From Acanthosoma haemorrhoidale (taxonomy: Eukaryota; Arthropoda; Insecta; Hemiptera; Acanthosomatidae), in contig OV884013.1 in NCBI GenBank assembly GCA_930367205.1, positions 91,141,333 to 91,205,332 on the forward strand: a stretch of 64,000 bases of DNA, given 5' to 3'. The position numbers were made by a program, and so were the translations under genes. Positions 22,421-33,900 of the stretch are shown in pieces. The notes under the pieces are model-generated. The model had not been told where the DNA came from and did not search any database. It saw only the letters and a list, made by a program, of their open reading frames with translations. Each line of letters opens with the position of its first letter. Within the stretch, counting starts at the first letter, position 1.

Positions 22421-23226
22421 CACAGAGCAATCATCCAGGTCATAGACTGTTCAACTCTCTCTCCGTCTCCAGGACTAGGACCTTTAGACCCCCTCTTGAA
22501 GACTCGAAATACATGTATACAAACTATTTTAAAGACAAATGAAAAAAAAAATCATCTATTTAATATATTATTACAATATAGTTAAGAAAAGATTAATATC
22601 ACTGTTAAAATATTGTAGTCAGTAAAAATAAAAAAAAAAAATATGGTGAGGCAACATACCCTAGGATAAACAAGTAAATTGTAACAAAAGCAGGAAAGGT
22701 GAATGTAAGAAAGGCAAGCGTGATGTATCTAGAGTGTAGCTGGCATACCGGAAGATCAGAATGTCATTGGGTAGCGCATTATGCTTTTTTTTTAAATCAG
22801 TAAAACGCTTTAGCAGGTTTTAACTTGCGAAAAACTGGGACAGAAGACTAGAGGCTGCAGATGCATAACATGGCGTGACTATGCCAGTTCCGTCACTGAC
22901 ACAGCGGATCTAACATGACACAAGTCAACAGAGAAGCCAGCCATCCCAAAAATGAAATGATTTCATAATTCAATTTATTTTTCAATATAATTTTACTGTA
23001 TTACTAGTGTTCAGTTCGGGCACATATTAATAAATTGATTTATGAAGTGTCTAAATAAAAATCCAAGTTAAGAGCGATTGATCACATAGTCAAGTGGTTT
23101 ATTTTTGCTGGGGAAAACAATTTACTCACAATATTGATTTTTTTTTCAGGCTGTAAATATCATTAAAAGTGAGCGTGATGTATTGACAACAATCCTACAC
23201 TAATCCCAATGCCTATATTTAAAAAA
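22421..23226. other. Spacer, no gene seen
   Basis: Includes an A-run near 22630 and AT-rich DNA. Nothing recognisable. Confidence 0.35.
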
Positions 23227-23454
23227 TTACAATTGGACCATTGGCATTATTGAATCTTTTATAAATGGGCAATTTTTTGTGATATAAGTCCCATTATTAT
23301 TAATAATTACCACTAATTGAGAGCCAAAGAAAAACCACACAGGCGGTATTGGCACTTCAAGCATTGGGTTTCTACCGTGGTAATTAAACCAGGACAATAA
23401 AATTAAAAAGGAAATGGCGCCAAATCCAACTGATAGGATCGAGGCAGGGAACAT
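23227..23454 (-). CDS. Small hydrophobic open frame, possible first exon, unknown
   Basis: A 75-codon frame begins MFPASILSVGFGAISFLILL, a plausible signal peptide or single transmembrane segment, then WFNYHGRNPMLEVP. Codon composition is more balanced than in the surroundings. A donor-like GTAGAA follows the WFNYH codons, so only the first 25-30 residues might be coding. I do not recognise the product and cannot exclude a chance frame. Confidence 0.25.
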   Translation of the reverse strand: MFPASILSVGFGAISFLILLSWFNYHGRNPMLEVPIPPVWFFFGSQLVVIINNNGTYITKNCPFIKDSIMPMVQL

Positions 23455-25559
23455 GATTCAACAAGTCAACAAAATTAACAAGGTGTTGATCATCGAAACG
23501 CTTAGCCTGAGTTACAAATTATACCTTAGTATATCATTAAACTTAGCTTTTTTTGTTGTTGAGATTTGAGGGCCTCCATGTTTAAAAGTTGGTCCACTTT
23601 TAAATAATCGTTCCGTCCCCCCACAGATTTTCGTCATGTTTCGTGCGTTAATGAAGCCTCCGTAATTAAAAATAGTAACCTCTTCCTAAGTAAAATTTGA
23701 GCTTACAGGGCAAGTTCAAAGAAGATTGTCAATTTCAGTCGAAGGTTTGTGCTACGTCCAGCAAGGCCGGTGTGTAATACTCACTAAATGTTTGGTTGAG
23801 TCAAGGTTGTGAACGAGGTCTTAATGACAGTTTTAATGATTCATTGTAACTATAGTTCAACGAAAAATAATTCGATACTCTGTTTAAAACAGAAAAAAAC
23901 AATTTTCAATACCTTTCAATTAATTAATGCCACATACACAATGGAGATTATATTTTTAATCCTTCTCGATACCGAAGATTAGGACAGACACACTGGCTGA
24001 TAGGGGAAAACATAAGTTTTTATAAAAAAAATACTAAAGAAACGCAAAAAATGTCTACGCTTATCTATTGATCCATGGATCTATTTGGTTAATTTGCAAA
24101 TAAATTAAGTGAACACGCACAAACATGACTTAAGGGCGTTATTATTAATGTGATTCCCAAATGATATAATATTTACTTGTCATGTACTAATGAAATGAAA
24201 ATTGAAAGCTTTTATTTATTAAATTAGGAATCACAAAAAAAAAAAAAATATTCGAGAAATGACCTTTTATTTAGAGTTTAAATCAAATAATACGCTACAC
24301 CTTAGGCAATTCATATAAAACGAACATAGACAATATAACATTAATTAAATGCTGCTGATAAATTATCGTCAATACAAAAGGGTCATTGAAGAAAGCAAAA
24401 AAGTTGTTGGGATTAATATAGCAATGCAGGCAGATATTGATAAATATTTTATGAATGACAACAACTGGAGAAAATAATCGCCATGGTAAAAAATATCCAT
24501 TAAAGCTTTCATGGATTATTTATGAATTGGTGACATCATATTTTACCTTATATTCGAGGTGAAGCAAGGCTCTTTATGTGGTGTAAAGGTTAGCGTGATG
24601 AAAGTCCATGAGAGTTCAAAAAACAAAACATATAAGCTAAAAACCCCAAGTTAGGCGGACATGTCTTTACTACCTTTGTCACCGTGTGCTCTTATATTTT
24701 ATACCCCAAACAATTTGATTGAGTTTTCATTCGACGCAGCACTAAATGCACTTTAGATTATTAAGGCTGGGTAAGTTTTGTGTTTTGCGACATTTTAGTA
24801 ACAAGATTAATCTGCACAAGTGCTCCTTAGAGAATACCAACAAAACAAATTTGGCACCAGATCTAATATTTCAATATTTCCACTTGGATGGAGATACAGA
24901 CGTGACATGGATTCGGTTGACATAAGCCATTTTGTTTGAATTTTCAGTGACCCTAGTTGTTACAAATGCCGATAAAAACCTAATTGGAAAGAAGTGCCCT
25001 CGAGAGGAAACTCTCGTCGAGGTCCGAGCTCGGACCACTTTAATTGGGTTTAGGGTGCTCCATACATTTTCCAGTTCTTCTACGGTGCACTTCACCCGGC
25101 AACTTCCCCACTCGTCCTTCACTGCCCATGTAAACATTTTCGGTGGAAACAGGAGGGCGTACAAGTAGCGGTTGTTGTATCATCCGTTCACTGCTGTTCC
25201 AAGCGAAACAGTTTCCTTCTGTCTGTCTGATAATGACCAGTGAATCATAGTCAATGAATTTGAAATTTTAGAGGATATTTTATAACACCCTATAAATTGG
25301 AGATTAAAGTTTGGTACTAATCTCAATATATGGAGTATAAGAAAAGATAGGTGTGAACAGAGTAGAACCTTTCGTCTATTTTGAAAACAATGTGTACATA
25401 CAGATCACCCTGACATATTAATAACACATTGCCTGTATCTTTATCTTGAAATTCTGTTTTTTTATGTTTATTCTCATACTTGGCGTCGAATGTCGGTACC
25501 TTAATTATTTCTGTAATTACAAAATTGAGATATACAGGAGATCAGTATGTAACCTAAAA
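23455..25559. other. Spacer; unexplained GC-richer patch at 24870-25170
   Basis: AT-rich except for about 300 bases at 24870-25170. That patch is open on both strands (97 codons minus, 78 plus) and contains the palindrome cgagaggaaactctcg near 25000. No domain is recognisable in either translation. It may be a fragment of an unidentified repeat or an exon. Confidence 0.3.
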
Positions 25560-25870
25560 CAACAACAATCTTTATTGTGCAATAATTACAATCTGCCTTT
25601 TATAAGGCAATAATAATACAGATAAATGATCTCAATCATACCATATTTACAGTCATCATTCACTCGCTCATTCATACAATAGGACATGATTGGAGAAACT
25701 GGCCATTGCCAGGACTCCCACTGTCACGCGATTATAGCAGGTCACGAGGCCACTGCCGTTTCAGTCTCCGAGGAGGATTATAGGGATGAGTGGCACAGTG
25801 CAAAGACTGTGCTACAGGATTAGGGTGGTTGAAAAGGCTACTGTGGAATTTCATAAACTTGGAAGGGATG
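25560..25870 (-). mobile_element. Jockey LINE 3' end copy with internal deletion
   Basis: On the minus strand it contains the ORF2 end (about 25870-25800), the 'ctgctataatcgcgtgacag' block and the 'ggccagtttctccaatcatgtcct' block, then skips directly to 'ttgtatgaatgagcgagtg', losing about 150 bases of 3' untranslated region. It finishes with the terminal stem-loop (about 25590-25605) and 'caataaagattg'. Confidence 0.85.
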
Positions 25871-26649
25871 AGAAACCTAAAACATAAGTAGTAAAATACG
25901 ATTTCTCACGGAACTGAAAAGAATACGCTTTCGAGCAAATGTAAGATTAATTAATGTGCCCTAAAGGGGAATAATTGTTAAGATTTATTTGAAAACGTGC
26001 TAAACACTGTCCAATGTCTATTAATATATTTTATAAAATGATCGTCACACAGAGTTAGCTGTCGAACGCACTTGTAATGAAAGTAAAACCACGGAGGGCT
26101 TTTTCTCGTGCATTTTTTTTTACTATACTGTCCCCCAATTGGTTCGGTTTTTGAGTAGAACATCATTGGGACACTTACACATTAGTATAAATTTTATATT
26201 GATTAAAATAAAAAAAAAAAAAAAAAAAAATTAGATATGTACATTGACGTACTATTGTACTGCATGCTTTGCATTGTAAGCAGTTTTTGTTACCTAACAT
26301 GTCGCTTTTATATAGATAAACTTTTGTCTACGTTAATACTCTATATACTCTAAAAGGGACTAGGTGATGGGGCTCACCTTTAGACTACGTATGGAGTTTT
26401 TGCGCATGCGCTACCTTTTAGAACATTTCTGTACATCGCTCGTCATTCAAACACTATATACTACCGTCTATAGGCCATAGTTCAGTTAAAAAATTGTTCC
26501 AGCAGGCAACTTGAGGGAGCTGGCCACGAGGGAGCCCTCAAGAGTGAGTAAATTGCTTATTATATTTAGAGTGAAGTGTGAAAAGTGATATCGGATTGAG
26601 TAGTCAGCCATTTGCAACGCCTTACTCGACGTTCACTAACGATAGTTCT

Positions 26650-26738
26650 CTGAGCCATCGGTCTAGTGGCTCAGAGCCAAGACCCGTGACTCGCCACTGA
26701 GAGTTGTGAGCTTGAATCCCACGGCGCTACGTACTTCT
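26650..26738 (+). other. tRNA-like segment in the Jockey leader
   Basis: TCGGTCTAGTGGCTCAGAGCC (about 26658-26678) resembles a tRNA A box and D arm. About 50 bases later, GCTTGAATCCC (26711-26721) resembles a B box and T arm. The layout is like a tRNA with a long variable arm, but the stems are imperfect. It could be a tRNA-derived SINE head captured in the leader or a chance match. Confidence 0.35.
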
Positions 26739-26772
26739 TTTCTACTAATAAAAAAACCGTTGTTATGATAAA

Positions 26773-27633
26773 ATGAGATTTTATCAACAACTAATGTCTC
26801 AAAATAGGAAAAAAAGATCTAGATCGCTAGGTCCAACTCCAACACCGTCGCCTGTAAAGCGAAAACCAAGAAGGTCGAATAGGAACGTACAAATGACCTC
26901 CTCTGCAGCTAGTTCCATGGAGGAGATACCTCCACAGGCCAGCACATCCAAAAAAGAAACAGCCTTAGAGTCCCCTTTTTTCACGCCAAACACCTTTGAG
27001 GCTTTGAAAAATATCCCAACAGAAGAAATGGAAGTCAACAAAACTCCAACACAGCCCAAACCGCCTGCTCTTTTTGTACGCAACATTAGCAACTTCAAAT
27101 TACTATGCTCACAAATGAGCAAAATTGTTGGTACCGGAAAATATACGTGCCTCAATCGCTCTCGGGATACAAAAATTTCCCCAGACACTCCCGATACTTA
27201 TCGAGCGATTGTTAAATATTTAGATGAAACCAATGCAGACTACCACACCTACCAATTAAAGCAGGAACGATCACTCCGAGTGGTGATCAGAAATTTGCAC
27301 CCGACCACACCAGCTGACGAAATAGAAGAAGAACTCTCAGCTCTCGGGTACAAGGTTCGCCAAATAACAAACGTGTTGCGCGAGGATAGGCAACAGGATA
27401 AAACAATAAAAACGGCATTGCCACTGTTCTTTGTTGATCTCGAGAGGACACCTGGAGTTGAGAAGATATACGACCTAACAAACCTGTACTACACTAGGGT
27501 ACAGGTTGAAAAACCGTATCCCAATCGCGATATCGTCCAGTGCCATAACTGTCAGGCGTATGGGCATCTTTTGACGCTTTGGACAACTGTACAGACTACT
27601 TCAAAGGACATCCCATCTCTCAATAGAAAATAA
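26773..27633 (+). CDS. Jockey ORF1 (gag-like) protein, truncated in its zinc knuckle
   Basis: A 286-codon open frame. Residues 12-40 are strongly basic (NRKKRSRS, KRKPRRSNR), as in nucleic-acid-binding gag N-termini. Residues 41-120 are Ser/Thr/Pro-rich linker. Residues about 165-245 (LRVVIRNLHPTTPADEIEEE onward) match the PRE_C2HC-type domain that precedes zinc knuckles in insect non-LTR gag proteins. A CHNCQAYGH knuckle starts at C257 but loses its last cysteine, because the internal deletion fuses residue 265-266 to out-of-place RT sequence before a stop. Intact family members would carry two or three knuckles. The protein would bind LINE RNA in the ribonucleoprotein; this version is almost certainly non-functional. 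Confidence 0.85.
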   Translation: MRFYQQLMSQNRKKRSRSLGPTPTPSPVKRKPRRSNRNVQMTSSAASSMEEIPPQASTSKKETALESPFFTPNTFEALKNIPTEEMEVNKTPTQPKPPALFVRNISNFKLLCSQMSKIVGTGKYTCLNRSRDTKISPDTPDTYRAIVKYLDETNADYHTYQLKQERSLRVVIRNLHPTTPADEIEEELSALGYKVRQITNVLREDRQQDKTIKTALPLFFVDLERTPGVEKIYDLTNLYYTRVQVEKPYPNRDIVQCHNCQAYGHLLTLWTTVQTTSKDIPSLNRK

Positions 27634-28309
27634 ACTACTAATCTACAAAGTTATACTCAAACCAATCTGGACATACGGAATAGAGCTATGAGGGACAGCA
27701 AAAAAGTCGAACATCAAGCGTATCCAATCCTTTCAATCAAAAGTCCTGAGAACAATAGTAAATGCCCCTTTTTATGTCAGCAACAAAACCCTTCATAACG
27801 ACCTTAACATACCCTACATTCTAGAACTCATCCCTTCCAAGTTTATGAAATTCCACAGTAGCCTTTCCAACCACCCTAATCCTGTAGCACAGTCATTGCA
27901 CTGCGCCACTCATCCCTATAATCCTCCTCGGAGACTGAAACGGCAGTGGCCTCGTGACCTGCTATAAACGCGTGACAGTGGGAGTCCTGGCAATGGCCAG
28001 TTTCTCCAATCATGTCCTGAGCGTCTGTGGCTCTCGCGCTCTTAGTCAGCCTCCACTGGCTAGTATCCAGTGACGCGGCTGACGGAGGAGCGTGGGGGAC
28101 TTCCCAAGACTCCGCTTTCTCTTCGCGGTGGATTTGGGGGGTCTCTGGGCTGTCTGTAAATATTGTATGAATGAGCGAGTGAATGATGAACTGTAAATAT
28201 GGTATGAATGAGAGCATTTATCTTAATTACTTATTGCCTTATAAAAGGCAGATTGTAATTTTAGCACAATAAAGGATTATAATAAAGACTACGTATGATG
28301 AACTAAAAC

Positions 28310-28544
28310 TTAAATTTCAAAATTGCATTCCCTTCTGAAAAGAATATACTACGCAGTCAGTCTTTCCTGCGTTTACAGTAATGTAGAGTTTCCCCAATCT
28401 ATCGCTCAGATCGTTATAGTCTTATTATGCCTGCCAAAGATGTATTTTGGTGCTAATGCTGCTACTGTACACCACGATGTCGTCGATGAAAGCAGCAGCA
28501 CTTTTACCGGGATCCGAATTTTAGACGTATGCAGTATTTATGTT
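28310..28544 (-). mobile_element. LINE-3 RT relic, part 2 (downstream of nested LTR-B)
   Basis: Minus-strand translation gives the RT catalytic box FIDDIVVYSSS (about 28490-28458, with F-I-D-D in place of Y-A-D-D) and then ITVNAGKTDCVVYSFQKG (about 28395-28340). This parallels the YADDIGVYSTS and VNPAKTQGIVFSFQHGK segments of the LINE-3 copy at 53.4 kb. Its upstream half lies beyond the solo LTR, at 29365-29740. Confidence 0.75.
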
Positions 28545-29369
28545 TGTAGCAAGCGCTAACAATATATGTAAATTACCCTATACTCTGGTGCAACTAATGT
28601 GTTATAATATAAATGCAAATCTTTGTAAACTTCTTGTAATAAATCATAGAGGGATCGGCAGATGTAAACAAGTAACAGAGGGTCGAAGGTACAGCAATAA
28701 ACCCGAGAGGATAAGCCACCTGACTGCCATAAATAGACCCGTGCAGACCTTTAGTCACTTTCCGGGGTCATAAACTCTAAAAGCCATGCCAATAAACAGT
28801 CCTTTAAGGGACGAGCGATCACGTATCTCGGTAGGTGTGACATCATAAAACACACCCTTTTAGGCCAACAGTCATAAGCTTAAGGGGATTAGCAACCTGG
28901 GCATCATAAAACATACCCCCTGCAGCCCACTCCGCCTTCCGGGAGGAAAGGGGAGAATATATTTAAATCAAGGAGTTTCGCCCTGAAAAGACACTCTTCT
29001 CCAGTCTCTGCATCTAGACAGTCGCGATACTCCAGGGCCCCGGGGCCCTGGAATCTTCTAGTAGTCTACTCTCTCTCTGCCACACCTCTGGGCAGTCACC
29101 CTGTCTCAGAGCCTCTAGCCGACCTTCTGACGACTTCTACTATTACGCTGCCGATCTCCCACCCGAACTCTGAAAACTGGTCTTATTCTTTATGAACCTC
29201 TGAACCTCATCCTCAACACAGGGTATTGTCGGGACACATCCCTATCAATAAATGGATCAGATATTAACGCCTACATGGAACATGGTCCATGTTATAAACT
29301 ACAACAATCCGCACTTGTCACCAGGGCTAGAGTGATTGGAACTCCCCTAGTGACGCCTCCGACAATGTT
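28540..29369 (+). mobile_element. Solo LTR-B, 820 bp, with ATGTT target duplication
   Basis: The LTR spans 28545-29364 (TGTAGCAAGCGC...CCTCCGACA). Identical ATGTT pentamers flank it (28540-28544 and 29365-29369). A TATA-type box lies near 28955 (TATATTTAAA) and AATAAA near 29247. A single retrotransposon LTR without internal sequence indicates excision by LTR recombination. It is inserted in a minus-strand LINE-3 RT relic. Confidence 0.92.
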
Positions 29370-29740
29370 GAAAAGTACTGGGGAGACCACGCGTCCTAGA
29401 GGAACTGCACAGGTCATAGCAAAACATTCGGCACCTAGTCCGCGGGACACCGAGTCGAAGGCCTACGTCAAGTATAACGAAATCACCAGTGGCTATGTTT
29501 CTGTTTAGGTTTTGGCTAGCTTCTGACTGTAGCTTCGTAAGGCGATGTTCTGTGCTCATACTGCGGAATGATGTATTGTCTTGTCAGGTAGTCTTTGAGC
29601 TAATTCAAAATAATTTTTTTCAGGATTTTCACCAATTGTGGTAGTAAGCTGTTCAACCGGTCTCTACTCCTAGGTGACTTGAGTAGTAAGAACAAGATGG
29701 ATTGTTTTCACTAATCTGATAATTGTAATTTGATATAAAA
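29365..29740 (-). mobile_element. LINE-3 RT relic, part 1 (upstream of nested LTR-B)
   Basis: On the minus strand, fragments such as AFDSVSRGL and VVSPVLFNI (about 29440-29366) correspond to the RT palm just before the catalytic box, with a deletion between them. The following codons are resumed at 28539 on the other side of the LTR. Frameshifts and stops show it was dead. Confidence 0.6.
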
Positions 29741-30699
29741 ATTGTTGGGGTTGACGAATTGCAATAGCATTATGGACGTAATGTGCCAAATATGGCAAAT
29801 AAAATGTTGTCCGTGCTTAACTATGGGAGGGGAAACAAGATCTCTTTCTTTTTGACAGTTTCGTCGCCCTCCTTTCGGTGGTTAGGGCAACTGAAAAGTT
29901 GCGTCGCTTCGTATGCTCACCAACATGTGTTTGTACAGACTTAGTTGGAATGACGAATAGTTGCACGACAGTCACCCGTCTCAACTGGTAACCCAACACC
30001 TTCCACCTAGTGAACGAAAATCTCCCATTAATGAAAATACACCTTTTTTCATACTTTTTATATTCGATTAAATGTAATTAAGAACTCAAGCTAAAGTTTG
30101 TCTCACAAAAATTGGTTTTTAATGATCTGTTTATTAATTGTTTGTTATTACCTAAAACGCCAACACATAATAAGAAGACATGAGTCACTGCGCCCAGAAA
30201 TTCAATTTTACATTATTACTCAAGATGGTAGGATAATATTTAGTTCTCAATAGCAAATAGATTAATAATTGATCGTTGATTACTTTTTATGGGTCTGGCT
30301 ATATTTTTAGCATTATCAGGAAAATCATACCATGCCTCTAAAAAAACAAAAAACAATTGTTTGTGAAAACGATGTTAATGTCTGTAAAAATAAACAAAGA
30401 TTACATACTGTTAATCAAGACGACGCAATGCTTCATTTGATATCCTACTTTAAATCATAAAAACTTTTATTTTATAATAATTAATTAATTTAATTTATAA
30501 TAATAATGAATTAATGAAGATCAGCCATATATTTTTTTTAAAAGAGATGACTATATTTCCATCCCTTTGTCATATCATCAAAGAAAACCAAACAATGTTT
30601 CTTGAGACTGCTGATATTAGATTTGTTTTTACTTGATAGTGTTATCAGTTACTCGTGTATATATCCACATATAAGGTAGTGTTTGTTAAGAGCCAAAAA
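29741..30699. other. AT-rich spacer, no gene seen
   Basis: Short frames only; nothing recognisable. Confidence 0.4.
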
Positions 30700-30800
30700 G
30701 GGCACAAACCGGCCAATAGGATAGTGAACAACAGTTAGGGTATCGGGAAGCAAAAGGAGCCGGGAGGTATAAAGCTGGCAGACCTCGGCAGATGGGTAGT
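30700..30800 (+). promoter_or_regulatory. CCAAT/TATA Pol II promoter-like region, possibly an LTR
   Basis: GGCCAATAGG at about 30711-30720 and GGTATAAAGC at about 30767-30776 are spaced like a CCAAT/TATA core promoter, in a locally GC-richer block (30680-30880) that ends in a pyrimidine tract. No coding exon follows. The composition and the TGTTAAGAG string at 30685 suggest a third LTR family, but no matching copy or target duplication was found. Confidence 0.35.
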
Positions 30801-31283
30801 TATGTGACAGTAAGGGACCCTCTCTAAGCCTATCTAATACTGGTCCAGCCAGCACTGGCTAGCTTTTCTCTCTCCTCGCCCCTTTTCCTTTTTCAGAAAT
30901 GTACAACTTATTTATTTACGAATGTATTCGCTATTGTCAGTACATAAAGGGGGATGACATCGTACAAAGCGCCGGGGATATGTGTAAAGAACTAAACTTT
31001 TATCAGAAGATCAGGGAGTGACTTAGTGTTTGTTCTTGATTCCTGATCAATCATATAAGTTCAATATCATCAATATATCAATTCATATAAGTTGTCATAC
31101 AAGAAAGAAGAATATATTATCCAAGAATAGTAAAAAATGTTGGTAGCAGATCTTTCTCACATGAACAATAATTTTGTTCTGTGTCAGCTTATTAAACAAC
31201 AGTCTGAGACTTTGTGAAACTTTGAGTTACATTTTAATGTTTACCTTAAAAAAGCATTTGATATTATCTAAAAAAAGAGGAAT
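30801..31283. other. Spacer, no gene seen
   Basis: AT-rich sequence between the promoter-like block and the solo LTR. Nothing recognisable. Confidence 0.35.
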
Positions 31284-32209
31284 GGATTTGTCGGGTTCAG
31301 ATAACTGAGTATCCCCAAAGTGGGGAGGAGACGCTAGCCGCTGGCTAGGGTCGCTCCAACCTCTTAGCGGCCGTCCGGCAAGCGCCAAGAAAGATAAGGC
31401 GGGCGGACCTGTGGTCTTTCACCCTAATTTGTAGTCTTTAACCTAGGCAGCCTAATTTGTTGTCTTTAACCTAGGCAGCCTAATTTGTTTTGATCTGACT
31501 CCATAAGATCCTTAGAAGGTGTGGGCCCCGACAAAGCACTATGTTCAGGAGAAGAGGTATAGAGTAGGTAGTTTGTGTGGTCTTGGAATGACCACGAATT
31601 CACACTCGGTATCTGAGGGTAGGTGAAATTCGTCCGGATCCCAAAGGCGAGTGTGAACCGGAGAGAGGCAACCTGAATCGCCGTGGGGAACACTGCTTGG
31701 TACGTTTGTAGGGCCACGACAACCGTTGTCCACAATGGAGAGGTCTCTCCCAAGGAGGTGCTAGATTTAGCAAGACGAAGGCAGTGATTCCCACTAGGAA
31801 GGTGTGGGGTCTGACAACGCCGGACTAAAACGTAGCGAGGTAAGGAGAGAGATATGGAGAGGTAGTTGAATGAGAAGACCATGATTTTGAGTAGATCAGC
31901 AAGTGCTAGTGCAGAGAGAGAGGAGAGAGTAGAGTTCCAAGTGACGGTCCGGTTCGTTATGCTAATTCGTTTTTTTTTGTTTTTTTTTTCTTAGCTCTCA
32001 AACTTATAAAAATAGGATGTGGGAAAAATATAGGAAAATTATTTAGGGCTGATGAGTGCCTTTCACTAAGGGGAGTCCCCCATTTGAAGGATATATGGTG
32101 TGGAATGCCTAAAAAGGCGGATGGAATCAGGAAGGTAGTGAGAGTCTACCAAGGGTTGAGCCTAGGGGTACCTAGGCAATGGTAATTAAGAGGTAGCCAC
32201 AACAGGATT
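31284..32209 (-). mobile_element. Solo LTR-A with GGATT target duplication and nested retroposon
   Basis: The LTR spans 31289-32204. On the minus strand it begins TGTTGTGGCTACCTC and ends TGAACCCGACA. GGATT flanks both ends (31284-31288 and 32205-32209). About 160 bases of U3 present in the copy at 13702-14493 are missing here, and a poly(A) retroposon (31970-32180) stands in their place. Confidence 0.92.
31970..32180 (-). mobile_element. LINE-3 3' end retroposon nested in LTR-A
   Basis: Starts (as poly-T on the plus strand) at 31970-31990 and then matches the 3' end of LINE-3 at 51682-51885: 'cttagct', 'ggatg.gggaaaaata', and a 'gtgagagtc' block near 32140. Orientation is minus. It lies at the same LTR position as the retroposon at 9577. 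Confidence 0.7.
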
Positions 32210-32789
32210 GAATAGGCTTTCAACTCTCAGGTCTTAAGAACTTAATTAAACTTATTTAAAAAGCTTACCAAAGAGAGCCTGAGAGGGTACCAGGATGACA
32301 GCAGAACCCAGGACAACTCCCCCCCCCCCCAGGTTCAGAAGGTTTCCCAGTGAACAGTGTTTATCTCAGTGGTTTATGAGACACGAGGTCTTATTGGAGG
32401 ATGTAGGTACCATCAGGACTATCAACACAGTGTATTTTCAAACATAAATCCTCCCAATGGAATGGTTCTAAAAAGTTAGACCAGCAATGACTACTCGTAC
32501 TTAACCCCAGGCACCGAAGGACTCGAGGGAGTGAACATCCTGTGCCCATAACAGCAGGGTCTATTTTTCTATTGTATTCCTGTATAGGTGTTACTTTCAA
32601 CAAGCCAGTTGTGTTTATTAAATTGAAATATTGCGTACAAACTTAATTGTTTTTGGAGTAGAAGTTGATGATGTGTTCATGAAGATTTGACATTTTTAAT
32701 GCTGATGGCAATGCTATGGAATTTATAATGGATCTATAACAGCGAAATTCTTCGAATATAGTTAAATCTTTGTTACATTTACCCATATC
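32210..32789. other. Spacer, no gene seen
   Basis: Contains a C-run at 32321-32330 and no convincing frame. Confidence 0.4.
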
Positions 32790-33900
32790 CAACTCTAATG
32801 TAGGACCTCTCTTTGGTCAACAGAGTTTGGTCTTTGGAAGTGGTCAACTTCTGCTGTGGGCTCAGTGGGAGGGCTCTCATCCCAAATAGACTTCATCGTT
32901 TTCAGCTAATACTTCTTTCAATTGGGTACAGCTACAAGTAAGTGCAGTTATACTTCACTCTGGGAATGATAATGCTTCTCTGGCCGCTTTATCAGCCATT
33001 TAATTTCCTCCGATGCTTTTATTTTCGTAAGCCCGTATGAAATTCGACTGCAATTGGTATATATTCTTGGATTCTCAGAACGAAGAAGTGTTCAGATTAC
33101 ATGAGCGCACAAGGGAATCTGACATAATTAATACATATCATCCAGCGTGGATTCCTACAGTAATGGAGACCTGGCACGATTGAAACATTCAGTTAAGCCT
33201 GATAAACCTGCAGAGGTAATATAGTTCACTTTTGGGTGTAGAGTTTGGAATTACAAAGAATAAAGCCATTGATGTCTCTGATTTAGATCCGTCTGTAAAT
33301 TAGAAGATGTTCTGGTAAGGTATCGCATAATTGTTGAAGTCTGTCTTTATAATGTGATAGAGCTGTTTTGTTTTTAGGAAATTTCAAGGTTTATATGATT
33401 TTTCTTGACTTACTAACAGTAAATGATGATCCTATGAGTAAAAGGTAGTGTCGATTTAAACGAATTTTACTAAAAGATTTGAACTATAGATATGCATATA
33501 GGTAGGTTACTTAAATAGTCGACGGTTAGTTTTTGCGGTGATTGAGAATCGGTCCAAGGCTTGTTATTTGTTGTAAATATGGACGCCTGCGTGTTAAACC
33601 ACATCTAACATAGCTTAGCGCAATGTTTTCGCATACTGATACACGATGCTTTCATAATCCAATTATTCCACAATAATAATGAGAAGATTAAAGTTTTAGA
33701 TACTTTTAACTTTCTTAGTCTTTCAGATCACAATGTTGTACCAGTGAGCTATCTAAGCAATCTCGTTTTGATCATACACTTCTCTTTGAGATTCCTAATG
33801 TAACTTTTCAATGCCAGGTGACTTCTTTATAAGGCCCAAAAATTTTGAATTTGAATTTTCAATAAATGGCAAAATTTCATTCCTAAGGGTTAGTTCTGAT
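32790..33900 (-). mobile_element. I-clade LINE fragment: RT thumb and RNase H
   Basis: The minus strand carries an RT-thumb-like KFLGLI (about 33845-33825). After a degraded linker comes an RNase H domain: TDGSKSETSMALFF (about 33300-33255), SDSLV (about 33120), and then the typical MADKAAREALSFPE end (about 33000-32955). RNase H after the RT is characteristic of I-clade LINEs. Jockey elements lack it. Many stops and frameshifts; the catalytic RT core is not present. Confidence 0.7.

Larger units (their letters stand above)
26361..28285 (+). mobile_element. Internally deleted Jockey LINE (5' end + ORF1 + 3' end)
   Basis: Contains a 5' leader (about 26361-26772), nearly all of ORF1 (26773-27568), then an abrupt junction at about 27570 into the RT thumb of ORF2. 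Beyond it come TYGIE (27670), LRTIVNAPF, and RLKRQWPRDLL (about 27930-27965), followed by the 3' untranslated region and terminal stem-loop (28236-28252). The endonuclease and RT catalytic core are missing. Leader and ORF1 are well kept, so the deletion probably postdates or accompanied a recent insertion. The exact 5' boundary is uncertain. Confidence 0.8.
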
